A stretch of 64,000 nucleotides of DNA, taken from positions 124,001-188,000 of the forward strand of contig NZ_JAFMNX010000001.1 in NCBI RefSeq assembly GCF_018457165.1. Reading direction: 5' to 3'. Below, piece by piece: positions 7,549 to 14,541 of this stretch (position 1 is its first letter; every line of letters begins with the position of its first letter). The translations under genes and the position numbers were made by a program. The stretch is from Tianweitania aestuarii (lineage in GTDB: Bacteria > Pseudomonadota > Alphaproteobacteria > Rhizobiales > Rhizobiaceae). The notes under the pieces were generated by a model that had not been told where the DNA came from, did not search any database, and worked only from the letters and a program-made list of their open reading frames with translations.

Positions 7549-9363
7549 ATGAACACGCCCCTTTCGCATATCCGCAACTTCTCCATCGTCGCCCATATCG
7601 ACCACGGCAAGTCGACGCTGGCCGACCGGCTCATTCAGCTTTGCGGCGGTTTGGACGCCCGCGAGATGGAGGGCAAGGAGCAGGTTCTCGATAATATGGA
7701 TATCGAGAAGGAGCGCGGCATCACCATCAAGGCGCAGACCGTGCGCCTGGCCTATACCGCCAAGAACGGTGAAACCTACACGCTGAACCTCATCGACACG
7801 CCCGGCCACGTCGATTTCGCCTATGAAGTCTCGCGCTCGCTGCGCGCCTGCGAAGGTTCGCTGCTCGTGGTGGATGCGAGCCAGGGCGTGGAAGCCCAGA
7901 CGCTCGCCAACGTGTATCAGGCGATCGACGCCAATCACGAGATCGTGGTTGTGCTCAACAAGGTCGATCTGCCCGCAGCCGAGCCCGAGCGCATCAAGGA
8001 GCAGGTCGAGGAAGTCATCGGCATCGACGCTTCCCAAGCCGTGATGATCTCGGCAAAAACCGGCCTCGGCGTGCCCGATGTGCTGGAAGCGATCGTCCAA
8101 CAGCTTCCGCCGCCGCGCGAAGGCGACGCCACCAAGCCGCTCAAGGCCATGCTGGTGGATTCCTGGTACGACGCCTATCTCGGCGTTATCGTGCTCGTGC
8201 GCGTGATCGACGGCGTGCTGAAAAAGGGCCAGACCATCCGCATGATGGGCACTGGCGCGAAATACCCCGTGGAGCGCACCGGCTTCTTTACGCCCAAGAT
8301 GATCCAGGCCGATCAGATCGGTCCCGGCGAGTTCGGCTTCATCACGGCGTCCATCAAGGAAGTGGCCGACACCCGCGTCGGCGATACGATCACCGAAGAC
8401 AAGCGCCCGACCGAAGCCGCCCTTGCCGGCTTCAAGCCCGCCCAACCGGTCGTGTTCTGCGGCTTGTTTCCCGTGGACGCCGCCGACTTCGAGGATCTGC
8501 GCTCGGCCATGGGCAAGCTGCGCTTGAACGACGCGTCCTTCTCGTTCGAAATGGAAACCTCGGCAGCCCTCGGCTTCGGCTTCCGCTGCGGCTTCCTCGG
8601 CCTTCTGCATCTGGAAATCATCCAGGAGCGGCTGGAGCGCGAGTTCAACCTCGACCTCATCGCAACCGCCCCGTCCGTGGTGTACCGGCTGGTGATGGCC
8701 GATGGCGGCGTGCAGGAGCTGCACAACCCCGCCGACATGCCCGACGTCATGAAGATCGCGGCGATCGAGGAGCCGTGGATCCGCGCGACGATCCTCACGC
8801 CCGACGATTATCTCGGCGGCATCCTGAAGCTTTGCCAGGACCGCCGCGGCATCCAGGCCGACCTGTCTTATGTCGGCAAGCGCGCCATGCTGGTTTACGA
8901 CCTGCCGCTCAATGAAGTCGTGTTCGATTTCTATGACCGGCTGAAGTCGATCTCGAAGGGCTATGCCTCCTTCGACTACCACCTGACCGATTACCGCGAA
9001 GGCGACCTCGTGAAGATGTCGATCCTGGTCAACGACGAGCCAGTGGACGCCCTGTCGATGCTGGTGCACCGCACAGCCGCCGAAAAGCGCGGCCGCGTCC
9101 TGTGCGAAAAGCTGAAGGACCTGATCCCGCAGCACATGTTCAAGATCCCGATCCAGGCCGCCATCGGCGGCCGCATCATCGCGCGCGAAACCATCTCGGC
9201 GCTGCGCAAGGACGTCACCGCCAAATGCTACGGCGGCGACGTCACCCGGAAGCGCAAGCTGCTCGAGAAGCAGAAAGAAGGCAAGAAGCGCATGCGGCAG
9301 TTCGGCAAGGTCGAAATCCCGCAGGAAGCGTTTATTCAGGCGCTTAAGATGGGCGATAGTTAG
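7549..9363 (+). CDS. lepA: elongation factor 4 (LepA), ribosome-associated GTPase
   Basis: The product is 604 residues, normal for LepA. G1 reads AHIDHGKST (16-24), then DTPGHVDF and NKVDLP complete the GTPase site. The C-terminal half carries the LepA-specific part, with the CTD ending [20 protein letters not shown] and a basic [17 protein letters not shown] tail. LepA acts on the 70S ribosome in the cytosol and on the inner membrane. It diverges from the GGDEF-EAL gene with an 83-bp gap; a weak promoter-like TTGCGA / TTATAC pair lies at 7512-7538 with only 15 bp between. A REP-like palindrome follows directly after the stop. Confidence 0.98.
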   Translation: MNTPLSHIRNFSIVAHIDHGKSTLADRLIQLCGGLDAREMEGKEQVLDNMDIEKERGITIKAQTVRLAYTAKNGETYTLNLIDTPGHVDFAYEVSRSLRACEGSLLVVDASQGVEAQTLANVYQAIDANHEIVVVLNKVDLPAAEPERIKEQVEEVIGIDASQAVMISAKTGLGVPDVLEAIVQQLPPPREGDATKPLKAMLVDSWYDAYLGVIVLVRVIDGVLKKGQTIRMMGTGAKYPVERTGFFTPKMIQADQIGPGEFGFITASIKEVADTRVGDTITEDKRPTEAALAGFKPAQPVVFCGLFPVDAADFEDLRSAMGKLRLNDASFSFEMETSAALGFGFRCGFLGLLHLEIIQERLEREFNLDLIATAPSVVYRLVMADGGVQELHNPADMPDVMKIAAIEEPWIRATILTPDDYLGGILKLCQDRRGIQADLSYVGKRAMLVYDLPLNEVVFDFYDRLKSISKGYASFDYHLTDYREGDLVKMSILVNDEPVDALSMLVHRTAAEKRGRVLCEKLKDLIPQHMFKIPIQAAIGGRIIARETISALRKDVTAKCYGGDVTRKRKLLEKQKEGKKRMRQFGKVEIPQEAFIQALKMGDS

Positions 9364-9386
9364 AAGGAGCGCGTAGTCTTCTTCTT

Positions 9387-9420
9387 CGTCATCCTCGGGC
9401 TCGACCCGAGGTTCCATGCC
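9387..9420 (+). repeat. REP-like palindromic repeat after lepA
   Basis: A short hairpin CCTCGGG-CTCGA-CCCGAGG (9393-9411) followed by TTCCATGCC belongs to the same family as the copies at 12674-12731 and 12791-12826. The 'GTCATCC TCGGGC..GACCCGAGG..CCATGCC' layout matches short interspersed palindromes common in rhizobial intergenic regions. Confidence 0.75.
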
Positions 9421-9605
9421 CTGAGTGTTGCCCCATTGAGCTATAGCTTGGCGATCGTATATTTGACAAACCCAAACGTATAGGTAGTGTAGTCTTGCCG
9501 GTTTGAGGACCTGCAGCCATTAAGATTTTAAAACGAACCGAATCAAACAAGCGAGTAACCGAGTAAACGGCACGGTTGCTCAGGTCCGTATCTGTGGAGA
9601 TTGCC

Positions 9606-9701
9606 ATGGATATGGTGACGATTGCAGGGGTGCTTAGCATCGCTGCCAGCGTCCTAGGGATCATAGCGTCCCTAATTACCATCCACCGCGAGCGCGGTTA
9701 A
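9606..9701 (+). CDS. 31-residue single-span membrane peptide
   Basis: ATG 9606 to TAA 9699-9701 encodes a 31-residue peptide made of a short start (MDMVT), about 21 uncharged hydrophobic residues (IAGVLSIAASVLGIIASLIT and I) and a polar end HRERG. A Shine-Dalgarno GGAG sits at 9596-9599, 6 bp before the start, and a perfect intrinsic terminator starts 6 bp after the stop. Shape (hydrophobic helix, charged C-terminus, its own terminator) is like small membrane proteins and type I toxins, but no antisense RNA was identified. I do not recognise the family. Confidence 0.5.
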   Translation: MDMVTIAGVLSIAASVLGIIASLITIHRERG

Positions 9702-9706
9702 GTGTG

Positions 9707-9736
9707 AGGGCGGCAGCAGTGCCGCCCTTCTTTATT
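9707..9736 (+). terminator. intrinsic terminator after the 31-residue ORF
   Basis: The stem AGGGCGGCA / TGCCGCCCT closes on a GCAG loop and is followed by TCTTTATT. It has nine perfect pairs. Confidence 0.85.
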
Positions 9737-9926
9737 GCGGAGCAAGCAGTCAGCGGCAGCGAAAGATGAACCTCTATATATTGAAGCAGGAGGACTCAGA
9801 TGCACTACATCCGGCTTGCAATTTTGTCAGGATGTCAAGTTTTTTAGACAAAAATCTTGCGAACAAAAGCAAAGCACGATAGTTGTATAAGCGGGCCTGG
9901 CCCACGAGATCGCCTGAGCGGTCGCT

Positions 9927-9960
9927 AAAAAGCCTCTTGTGGAAACGCATGAGGCTTTTT
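9927..9960 (-). terminator. intrinsic terminator of the DUF3800 gene (bidirectional)
   Basis: A 15-bp stem with one mismatch and a GAAA tetraloop is flanked by A5 and T5, so it could work in both directions. It lies 6 bp beyond the DUF3800 stop. Confidence 0.85.
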
Positions 9961-9965
9961 GAGTC

Positions 9966-10790
9966 TTAGGGCTTCACTTCGACGCCCTCGAAGCAGCTGT
10001 ATTTGGTTGCTAAGGTCGGCCAATCAGCGCTTCCAAGATGGCACTCGATAAGTTTCCCATCCTCCATTAGACGGCGATAGGGGCGGTTGCTTTTGTGATA
10101 CCCACCCATGCAGATTGGCCACAAAAACAAATCTGCCAGCTGTGATAGAGGGGAAGTTTTTCGCTTTAGATCGAACTCGTAAAGAAGATCTCGGAAATCG
10201 GCGCCGGATAGCGGCGCGTAAGGCCCAGATGCATCCTTCCCGAAAGGCATTCCCTCGGTTTTTAGGGCATCATAATAAGCCTTCAAATTTGCATCTTCGG
10301 GCTTATTGCATCGTTCAGGTCGGACGCGCAGCTTAGCACCCAAGTCCCGAGCGCGTTTTGCTGATCTTTCAACCACTACGCTGAAAGCGGTTTTGCAAAG
10401 AAGCCAGGGTTGCTGCTCATAAAGAGCGAGATACCGGGCATTGTACCCGGGGCGATCAATCACACACGCTATACCCGTTACGGGCGCGGCACGCATTAAT
10501 TGATACGGTTCTTCGTAGAAGCGGTTCCGTTCCTCCGCCTCAAGATCACGAAGCCAAAAAAATCCCTCATTCTGAGAACGGATTTCAGAGGAATGCAATG
10601 GGTTGGTGATCTGAGGCCACCGCCCCAAGAAATCGCTATGCAAGCCGCGAGCGGCTTCCTCGTCGCATTCTCGTACGATAATTCCACCAAGCGCAAACCA
10701 ATCGTAGTTGTGGGCTGCTTTCTTGCCTACTTCTTGAGTCGGATGGCGCGTGCCTGAGTCGTCCAAGTAGAGGTTGAGGGTATTTGGCAT
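9966..10790 (-). CDS. DUF3800 domain protein
   Basis: The 274-residue protein starts with LNLYLDDSGT (D10, D11), then YDWFALGGIIV, and ends its domain with QLADLFLWPICMGGYHK. This is the DUF3800 pattern, with acidic residues that suggest an RNase H-like fold; catalytic activity is not established. DUF3800 genes are frequent in phage, plasmid and island DNA. The gene is isolated, has its own terminator, and is AT-richer than lepA or mscS. The start at 10790 has only a weak AGAAG upstream. Confidence 0.8.
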   Translation of the reverse strand: MPNTLNLYLDDSGTRHPTQEVGKKAAHNYDWFALGGIIVRECDEEAARGLHSDFLGRWPQITNPLHSSEIRSQNEGFFWLRDLEAEERNRFYEEPYQLMRAAPVTGIACVIDRPGYNARYLALYEQQPWLLCKTAFSVVVERSAKRARDLGAKLRVRPERCNKPEDANLKAYYDALKTEGMPFGKDASGPYAPLSGADFRDLLYEFDLKRKTSPLSQLADLFLWPICMGGYHKSNRPYRRLMEDGKLIECHLGSADWPTLATKYSCFEGVEVKP

Positions 10791-10936
10791 ACATTACTTC
10801 TTATGGCTGTCATCCTCATCTACTTGATTGGATGGCCTTGGGCTAGCGATCTTCCATAGCTTCGCGTTAAACGTCTCTTCGCCGTTGTCCGTCTAGCTCG
10901 AGGGCGGCCTCGCGAAATTTGTCGATCTGGGGCCTC

Positions 10937-11713
10937 TCATCCGAAAGCCCCGTCTTCGTCATCTTCGTCAGCATCGGCCAAAATCTCCTTATCCAACTCC
11001 AGCTTTTTGATTAGGCGTTCGACTTCCTTAACGCCAATTTTTCCGCTTACGATCAAGCGGAAGCTAGAGCCTTTTGATAGCAGCCCTGTAATCAACTCAC
11101 GTTCCCCATTATCGATAGTCAGGACGTTGTAGGAACGGTCGACCTGATGATGAGCATGCGCTGGTGGCGAAAGTTGTAACGCCTTCCCTTGGCTAACTGG
11201 CTCCATGGTAACAAGGTCCTCTCGTGCGGGAGGGGAGTCATAGGCCGTTGATTCCTGCGCTACAACCTCCATTGTTTCCCGATACGATTGGATTAGGCGT
11301 TCCGCAGCTTCACGCAAAAAGTCGCGCTTAGTTACCAAATGAGCGCGAATAGCAGCGTCGCTTGCCCCGCCGGGGAAAGTGTCTGTAATCTCCTGATAGA
11401 TTTCCGGACCAGAGGCAGCTTCGCGAATGGCACGAACACGTTCGGGGTCGCCAAGTTCTCGGACCAGAATATCCTGGGCCCGTTCAGTGACCCACATCGA
11501 GTCGCGTCCGCCGTCCAGTAAACCGTATTTGGACACGGCTGAAATAACCCCTAACGACTTCCCGTTCAGGCCATTATAACCCATGTGTTGAGCCACGAGC
11601 GCTTTAGGAATCTTGTTTCGGTGGTCGGCGTCATAGACAAAGCGCACTTTATCCAAAGCCTCGCGCAGCCCTATAGTCGGGTAGCGGGGGCTGCGCATTT
11701 TTGCTTCTGCCAT
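10937..11713 (-). CDS. unknown protein with winged-helix-like N-terminal half
   Basis: The ATG at 11713 is preferred because GAGG lies 9 bp before it; ATG 11728 has no ribosome site. The 258-residue product opens with a helix-rich region (PTIGLREALDKVRFVYD then LVAQHMGYNGLNGKSLGVI and SKYGLLDG), which reads like a winged helix of the kind seen in DUF5343-like proteins. A middle helix (FLREAAERLIQSYRE), a linker, and a C-terminal part (ERELITGLLSKGSSFRLIVS) follow, ending in an acidic tail DADEDDEDG. I do not recognise the family with confidence. Four TAATCGC-type sites cover its start, suggesting autoregulation. Confidence 0.65.
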   Translation of the reverse strand: MAEAKMRSPRYPTIGLREALDKVRFVYDADHRNKIPKALVAQHMGYNGLNGKSLGVISAVSKYGLLDGGRDSMWVTERAQDILVRELGDPERVRAIREAASGPEIYQEITDTFPGGASDAAIRAHLVTKRDFLREAAERLIQSYRETMEVVAQESTAYDSPPAREDLVTMEPVSQGKALQLSPPAHAHHQVDRSYNVLTIDNGERELITGLLSKGSSFRLIVSGKIGVKEVERLIKKLELDKEILADADEDDEDGAFG

Positions 11714-11782
11714 GGCGATTATCCTCATTAATCGCCGCTGATATAAAGGTAATCGCCCTGATGATCAACAAGGAAGCGATTA
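11714..11782. repeat. four TAATCGC(C) iteron-like sites at the gene start
   Basis: GGCGATTA at 11714-11721, TAATCGCC at 11729-11736 and 11750-11757, and GCGATTA at 11776-11782 are four copies of one heptamer/octamer in 69 bp, in both orientations. The first two form an 8-bp inverted repeat with a 7-bp spacer next to the ATG at 11713. This is the layout of an operator array or iterons. Confidence 0.6.
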
Positions 11783-11942
11783 CAAGGAAACTAAGATGCG
11801 AATAACCGTGCGATCAGGTGTTGACCTCTGCCCGATTCGGGTCCATTTGTTACAAGTCGAGCGAATCGACAGAAGGACAGTCTGATGATCAGGAGAGTCT
11901 CCCTAGCCTGTGTCACGCTCACGGACACGGCGCGGGATAAAT

Positions 11943-11979
11943 GAAAAAGGCTCCATAACCGGGCATGGTTATAGAGCCT
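11943..11979 (-). terminator. minus-strand intrinsic terminator
   Basis: On the minus strand AGGCTC-x-ATAACC pairs across a 6-nt loop with GGTTAT-x-GAGCCT and is followed by TTTTT. The nearest gene upstream on that strand is the GIY-YIG gene, about 200 bp away. Confidence 0.7.
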
Positions 11980-12005
11980 CAATCGTGGGCCACACAGGAA
12001 GACGG

Positions 12006-12040
12006 CGGCGGTGATCTTGTATCACCGCCGCTTTCGTTTG
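12006..12040 (+). terminator. hairpin with weak T-tract
   Basis: A perfect 10-bp stem CGGCGGTGAT / ATCACCGCCG with loop CTTGT is followed by CTTTCGTTTG. No plus-strand gene precedes it, so it may be left from a lost transcript. Confidence 0.5.
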
Positions 12041-12184
12041 TGAATCCCCTCTTCATATCGCCATAGGGCAATTTCAGTTGGACGGGTCTGCGGTAGTGAT
12101 CTTCCTTAGATCGTAACAGGTCTGCGGTACGTCAGGCGCTTGCCCTTGGCACCCATGGGCGCCAAGACGGAACGAGCGCCTTCA

Positions 12185-12598
12185 TCAATGCCCATTGCAG
12201 CGCGATGCTGTAACGGAAGTTATATCGCGGCGGCGGCTGCCACGATGGTGATCGTGCATGGAAGGTTGGAGGCAAAGGCAACAGCCGCGTCGGCTTCGTT
12301 CACGATATCCCCACCACCCCGTCCCAACAAACAACTCGTTCCAGTCCGGATTGGTCTTCTCGATCAGGTCGATCTTCCACTGGCGCGGCCAGTGCTTGAG
12401 CGTTTTCTCCCGCTGGATGGCGTCGTGGATGTCGAAGAATTCCTCGTACCAGACCATCCGCACCACGCCGTAGCGAGCGGTGAAGCCTTTGCCCTGCCGC
12501 GCCTTATGTTCGGGAATGCGGCGCGCGAGGTCGCCGGTGACGCCGATATAGATCGTGCCGTTCTTCTGGCTGGCGGTCATGTAGGTATAGCCGGTCAT
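12185..12598 (-). CDS. GIY-YIG domain protein, unusual C-terminus
   Basis: Residues 1-90 are a small GIY-YIG nuclease-like domain: YTYMTASQKNGTIYIGVTGD, RRIPEHKA, FTARYGVVRMVWYEEF and REKTLKHWPRQWKIDLI. This corresponds to the stand-alone YhbQ/UPF0213-like group of about 90-100 residues. The last ~45 residues (RERSRRGCCLCLQPS and on) are Cys/Arg/His-rich and do not look like the family, so the reading frame probably runs into unrelated DNA or a frameshift. A REP element lies 75 bp before its start. Members of this group are common, variable in copy number, and poorly understood. Confidence 0.75.
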   Translation of the reverse strand: MTGYTYMTASQKNGTIYIGVTGDLARRIPEHKARQGKGFTARYGVVRMVWYEEFFDIHDAIQREKTLKHWPRQWKIDLIEKTNPDWNELFVGTGWWGYRERSRRGCCLCLQPSMHDHHRGSRRRDITSVTASRCNGH

Positions 12599-12673
12599 GC
12601 CGCAACGTTAACCGGTTCGAGTGCGCGAGCAAGCGTGCAGCGTCATCCCTGAACCGCAGCCTTCCCCGTTTTT

Positions 12674-12826
12674 CGTCATCCTTGGGCGAAGCCGGAGCGC
12701 AAGCGCAGGCGTAGACCCGAGGATCCATGCCTGAACGCTGGCCGGCGCGCGGCGGGACGAATGAGCGGGGCGCGCTGTGGTGGCTGGTCTGGCATGGATC
12801 CTCGGGTCAAGCCCGAGGATGACGAA
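12674..12826. repeat. pair of inverted REP-like palindromes
   Basis: A forward unit (12674-12731, interrupted, ending GACCCGAGGATCCATGCC) and a reverse unit (12791-12826, GGCATGGATCCTCGGGTC then AAGCCCGAGGATGACG) face each other about 60 bp apart. The reverse unit forms CCTCGGG-TCAAG-CCCGAGG. The same family follows lepA at 9387. Confidence 0.8.
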
Positions 12827-12884
12827 GCGGAGAGGGAGCCGCTAAACCTCTGATGTTGCTGCCACAGCAAAGGGCGGACACAAA

Positions 12885-13217
12885 AATCTATCCACGCCCC
12901 CACCCACCCCATCTATCCTCCACCCATCGCCCTCACGGGAACTCTGGTGCGCACCGGGGATCAGGGGAGGGCGGCGGTGTCCGGGTTGGTTGGGCTACGG
13001 TAGCCTGGCTTGGAGGGTAATCAGTCCCGCCCCAAACCCGGACCCTGTGCTGGTCAGTGCGGGAGCACTCGGTGAGGTGGCGACTAGTCTGCACCGAGCC
13101 CGCCCACCGGCATCGGGGTGAAAGCACCGACGGACGCGAAACACCCGCGCCGTATCTAAAATCATCAAGGCGCGGGGTTTCGCGTCCGCTTCCCAAGCAA
13201 ACCAGCGCGGGAAGTCG
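12885..13217 (+). repeat. 333-bp structured repeat, copy A
   Basis: This stretch is nearly identical, with one single-base indel, to the reverse complement of 51730-52061. It is rich in self-pairing: GTCCGGGTT (12979-12987) with AACCCGGAC further on, a small hairpin at 12992-13006, AGTGC-GGGA-GCACT, CTCGGTG with CACCGAG, and a 19-20 bp stem 13132-13151 / 13169-13187 around an AT-rich loop. The two copies differ by compensatory changes in the 12992-13006 hairpin. Short ORFs inside it are shadows. It could be a structured RNA gene, a non-autonomous mobile unit or a protein-binding site. From 13218 to 13429 I see nothing but the mscS leader, with a GGAGG about 13 bp before the mscS start. Confidence 0.85.
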
Positions 13218-13429
13218 AGAACCCGTGTTCGCAAGCAAGGCGCAAGCGGCTGGTCGGCGCGAGCCTTCAGCGCGGCTCGCCGCATGAAGGGCGCCAGCAC
13301 CAAGGGCCGCCGGCCTGCTAGCAGAGCGGAGGAACTTGCCGGCTGATCCTCGCGTTCAGTTCATTCCCCGAAAACGGCCGGTCGCGGCACGAACGGGTGT
13401 CTGGTTCCGCTGGAGGATAAGCGCGTTTC

Positions 13430-14506
13430 ATGCCGGTTTCCGTTTACGCCCTGATGCAGCAAGCCGCCCCCGCTGCCGTGCAAACAATGCAGCAGGCCGC
13501 GCCCCAAGGTGGCGCCACCGTGCCGCCGGATGCGCCCGAAACCGTGTCACAGGCGGTGAACCTCGATCCGGCCTTTATTCTCGGCAAGGTGGAAACCTGG
13601 GTGATCGGCTTTCAGCGCCTTTTGCCCAACATCGCGGTGGCGCTTGTCGTGCTGGTCGTGTTCGTGCTGGCCGGCTGGCTGGTGCGCCGCTCCTTTCGCG
13701 GCTGGGCCAAGACCCATGATCGCGACAATCTCGGCGAGGTGCTCGGCTCGTTCCTGCGCTGGATAGTGATCGCCGCCGGCACGCTGATCGCGCTCACCAT
13801 CGTCATCCCCTCGCTGCGCCCGGGCGATCTCGTGGCCGGTCTCGGCATCGGTTCGGTGGCGATCGGCTTTGCCTTCAAGGACATCCTGCAGAACTGGCTG
13901 GCTGGCCTGCTGCTTCTCATCCGCCAGCCCTTCCGCCCCGGCGACCAGATCGTCGTCAAGGACTATGAAGGCACCGTGCAGCGCATCGAAACCCGCGCCA
14001 CCATCATCAAGACCTATGACGGCCGCTCGGCGATCATCCCCAATGCCGACGTGTATTCCAACGCCGTGGTGGTCAACACCGCCCATGAAACCCGCCGCTC
14101 CGATTACGATGTCGGCATCGGTTACGGCGACAGCATCGACGACGCCCGCGCCGCGATCCTGAAGGCGGTCAACGGCATCGAGGGCGTGGAAGCCAATCCG
14201 GCGCCCGAAGCGCTCGTATGGGACCTTGCGGCCTCCACGGTGAACCTGCGCGTGCGCTGGTGGACCAACTCCGTGCGCACCGACGTGGTGCATGTGAAGG
14301 CGCAGGTTCTCGAAGCCATCAAGAAAGCCCTCGACGCCGCCGGCATCGACATGCCCTTCGACACGCAGGTCATGCTCGTGCACGACCAGACCGACGAGAA
14401 CGACGGCATCCGCGGCAAACAGCGCGAAGGCTGGCCGAAAAAGCAGGATGCAGATGCGCCGCGCCCGGTGCGCCTGCTGCGCGAGGAAAAACAAGCGCAA
14501 GGCTGA
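13430..14506 (+). CDS. MscS-family mechanosensitive ion channel
   Basis: The 358-residue protein has an Ala/Gln/Pro-rich N-terminal segment, then membrane spans at about 64-84, 102-124 and a pore helix at about 128-162 (GDLVAGLGIGSVAIGFAFKD then WLAGLLLLI), where small residues alternate as in MscS TM3. The beta domain follows (QPFRPGDQIVV, YEGTVQRIETRATIIKTYDG, IIPNADVYSNAVVV), then the alpha/beta vestibule domain. It would open on membrane tension and release solutes during hypo-osmotic shock. The polar C-terminal tail (KQREGWPKKQDAD...) is variable in the family. Confidence 0.93.
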   Translation: MPVSVYALMQQAAPAAVQTMQQAAPQGGATVPPDAPETVSQAVNLDPAFILGKVETWVIGFQRLLPNIAVALVVLVVFVLAGWLVRRSFRGWAKTHDRDNLGEVLGSFLRWIVIAAGTLIALTIVIPSLRPGDLVAGLGIGSVAIGFAFKDILQNWLAGLLLLIRQPFRPGDQIVVKDYEGTVQRIETRATIIKTYDGRSAIIPNADVYSNAVVVNTAHETRRSDYDVGIGYGDSIDDARAAILKAVNGIEGVEANPAPEALVWDLAASTVNLRVRWWTNSVRTDVVHVKAQVLEAIKKALDAAGIDMPFDTQVMLVHDQTDENDGIRGKQREGWPKKQDADAPRPVRLLREEKQAQG

Positions 14507-14541
14507 CCCCTTGGAGCCGGCGCGGCGATAGACTAGACGAG

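Larger units (their letters stand above)
11783..12184. other. intergenic stretch without a convincing gene
   Basis: This ~400-bp stretch holds no ORF I trust. It contains two hairpins (11943-11979 and 12006-12030) and an 11-bp direct repeat GGTCTGCGGTA at 12085-12095 and 12119-12129. Parts translate into protein-like fragments, so it may be decayed coding or mobile DNA. Confidence 0.5.

Noticed and set aside
7462-9417. 651-residue ORF antisense to lepA
   Set aside because: Shadow of lepA; composition is His/Asp/Arg-rich as expected of reversed high-GC codons.
9766-9882. 38-residue ORF and a 15-residue ORF (ATG 9800, with AGGAGG upstream)
   Set aside because: Both lie in the leader of nothing recognisable; they overlap each other in different frames, so neither is supported.
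12885-12896. DnaA-box-like TCTATCCACG at the edge of both repeat copies
   Set aside because: Two mismatches to the consensus and only one site per copy; too weak to call.
12933-13303. ORFs inside the 333-bp repeat, also present in copy B
   Set aside because: Several frames are open at once, and the difference between copies preserves hairpins rather than codons.
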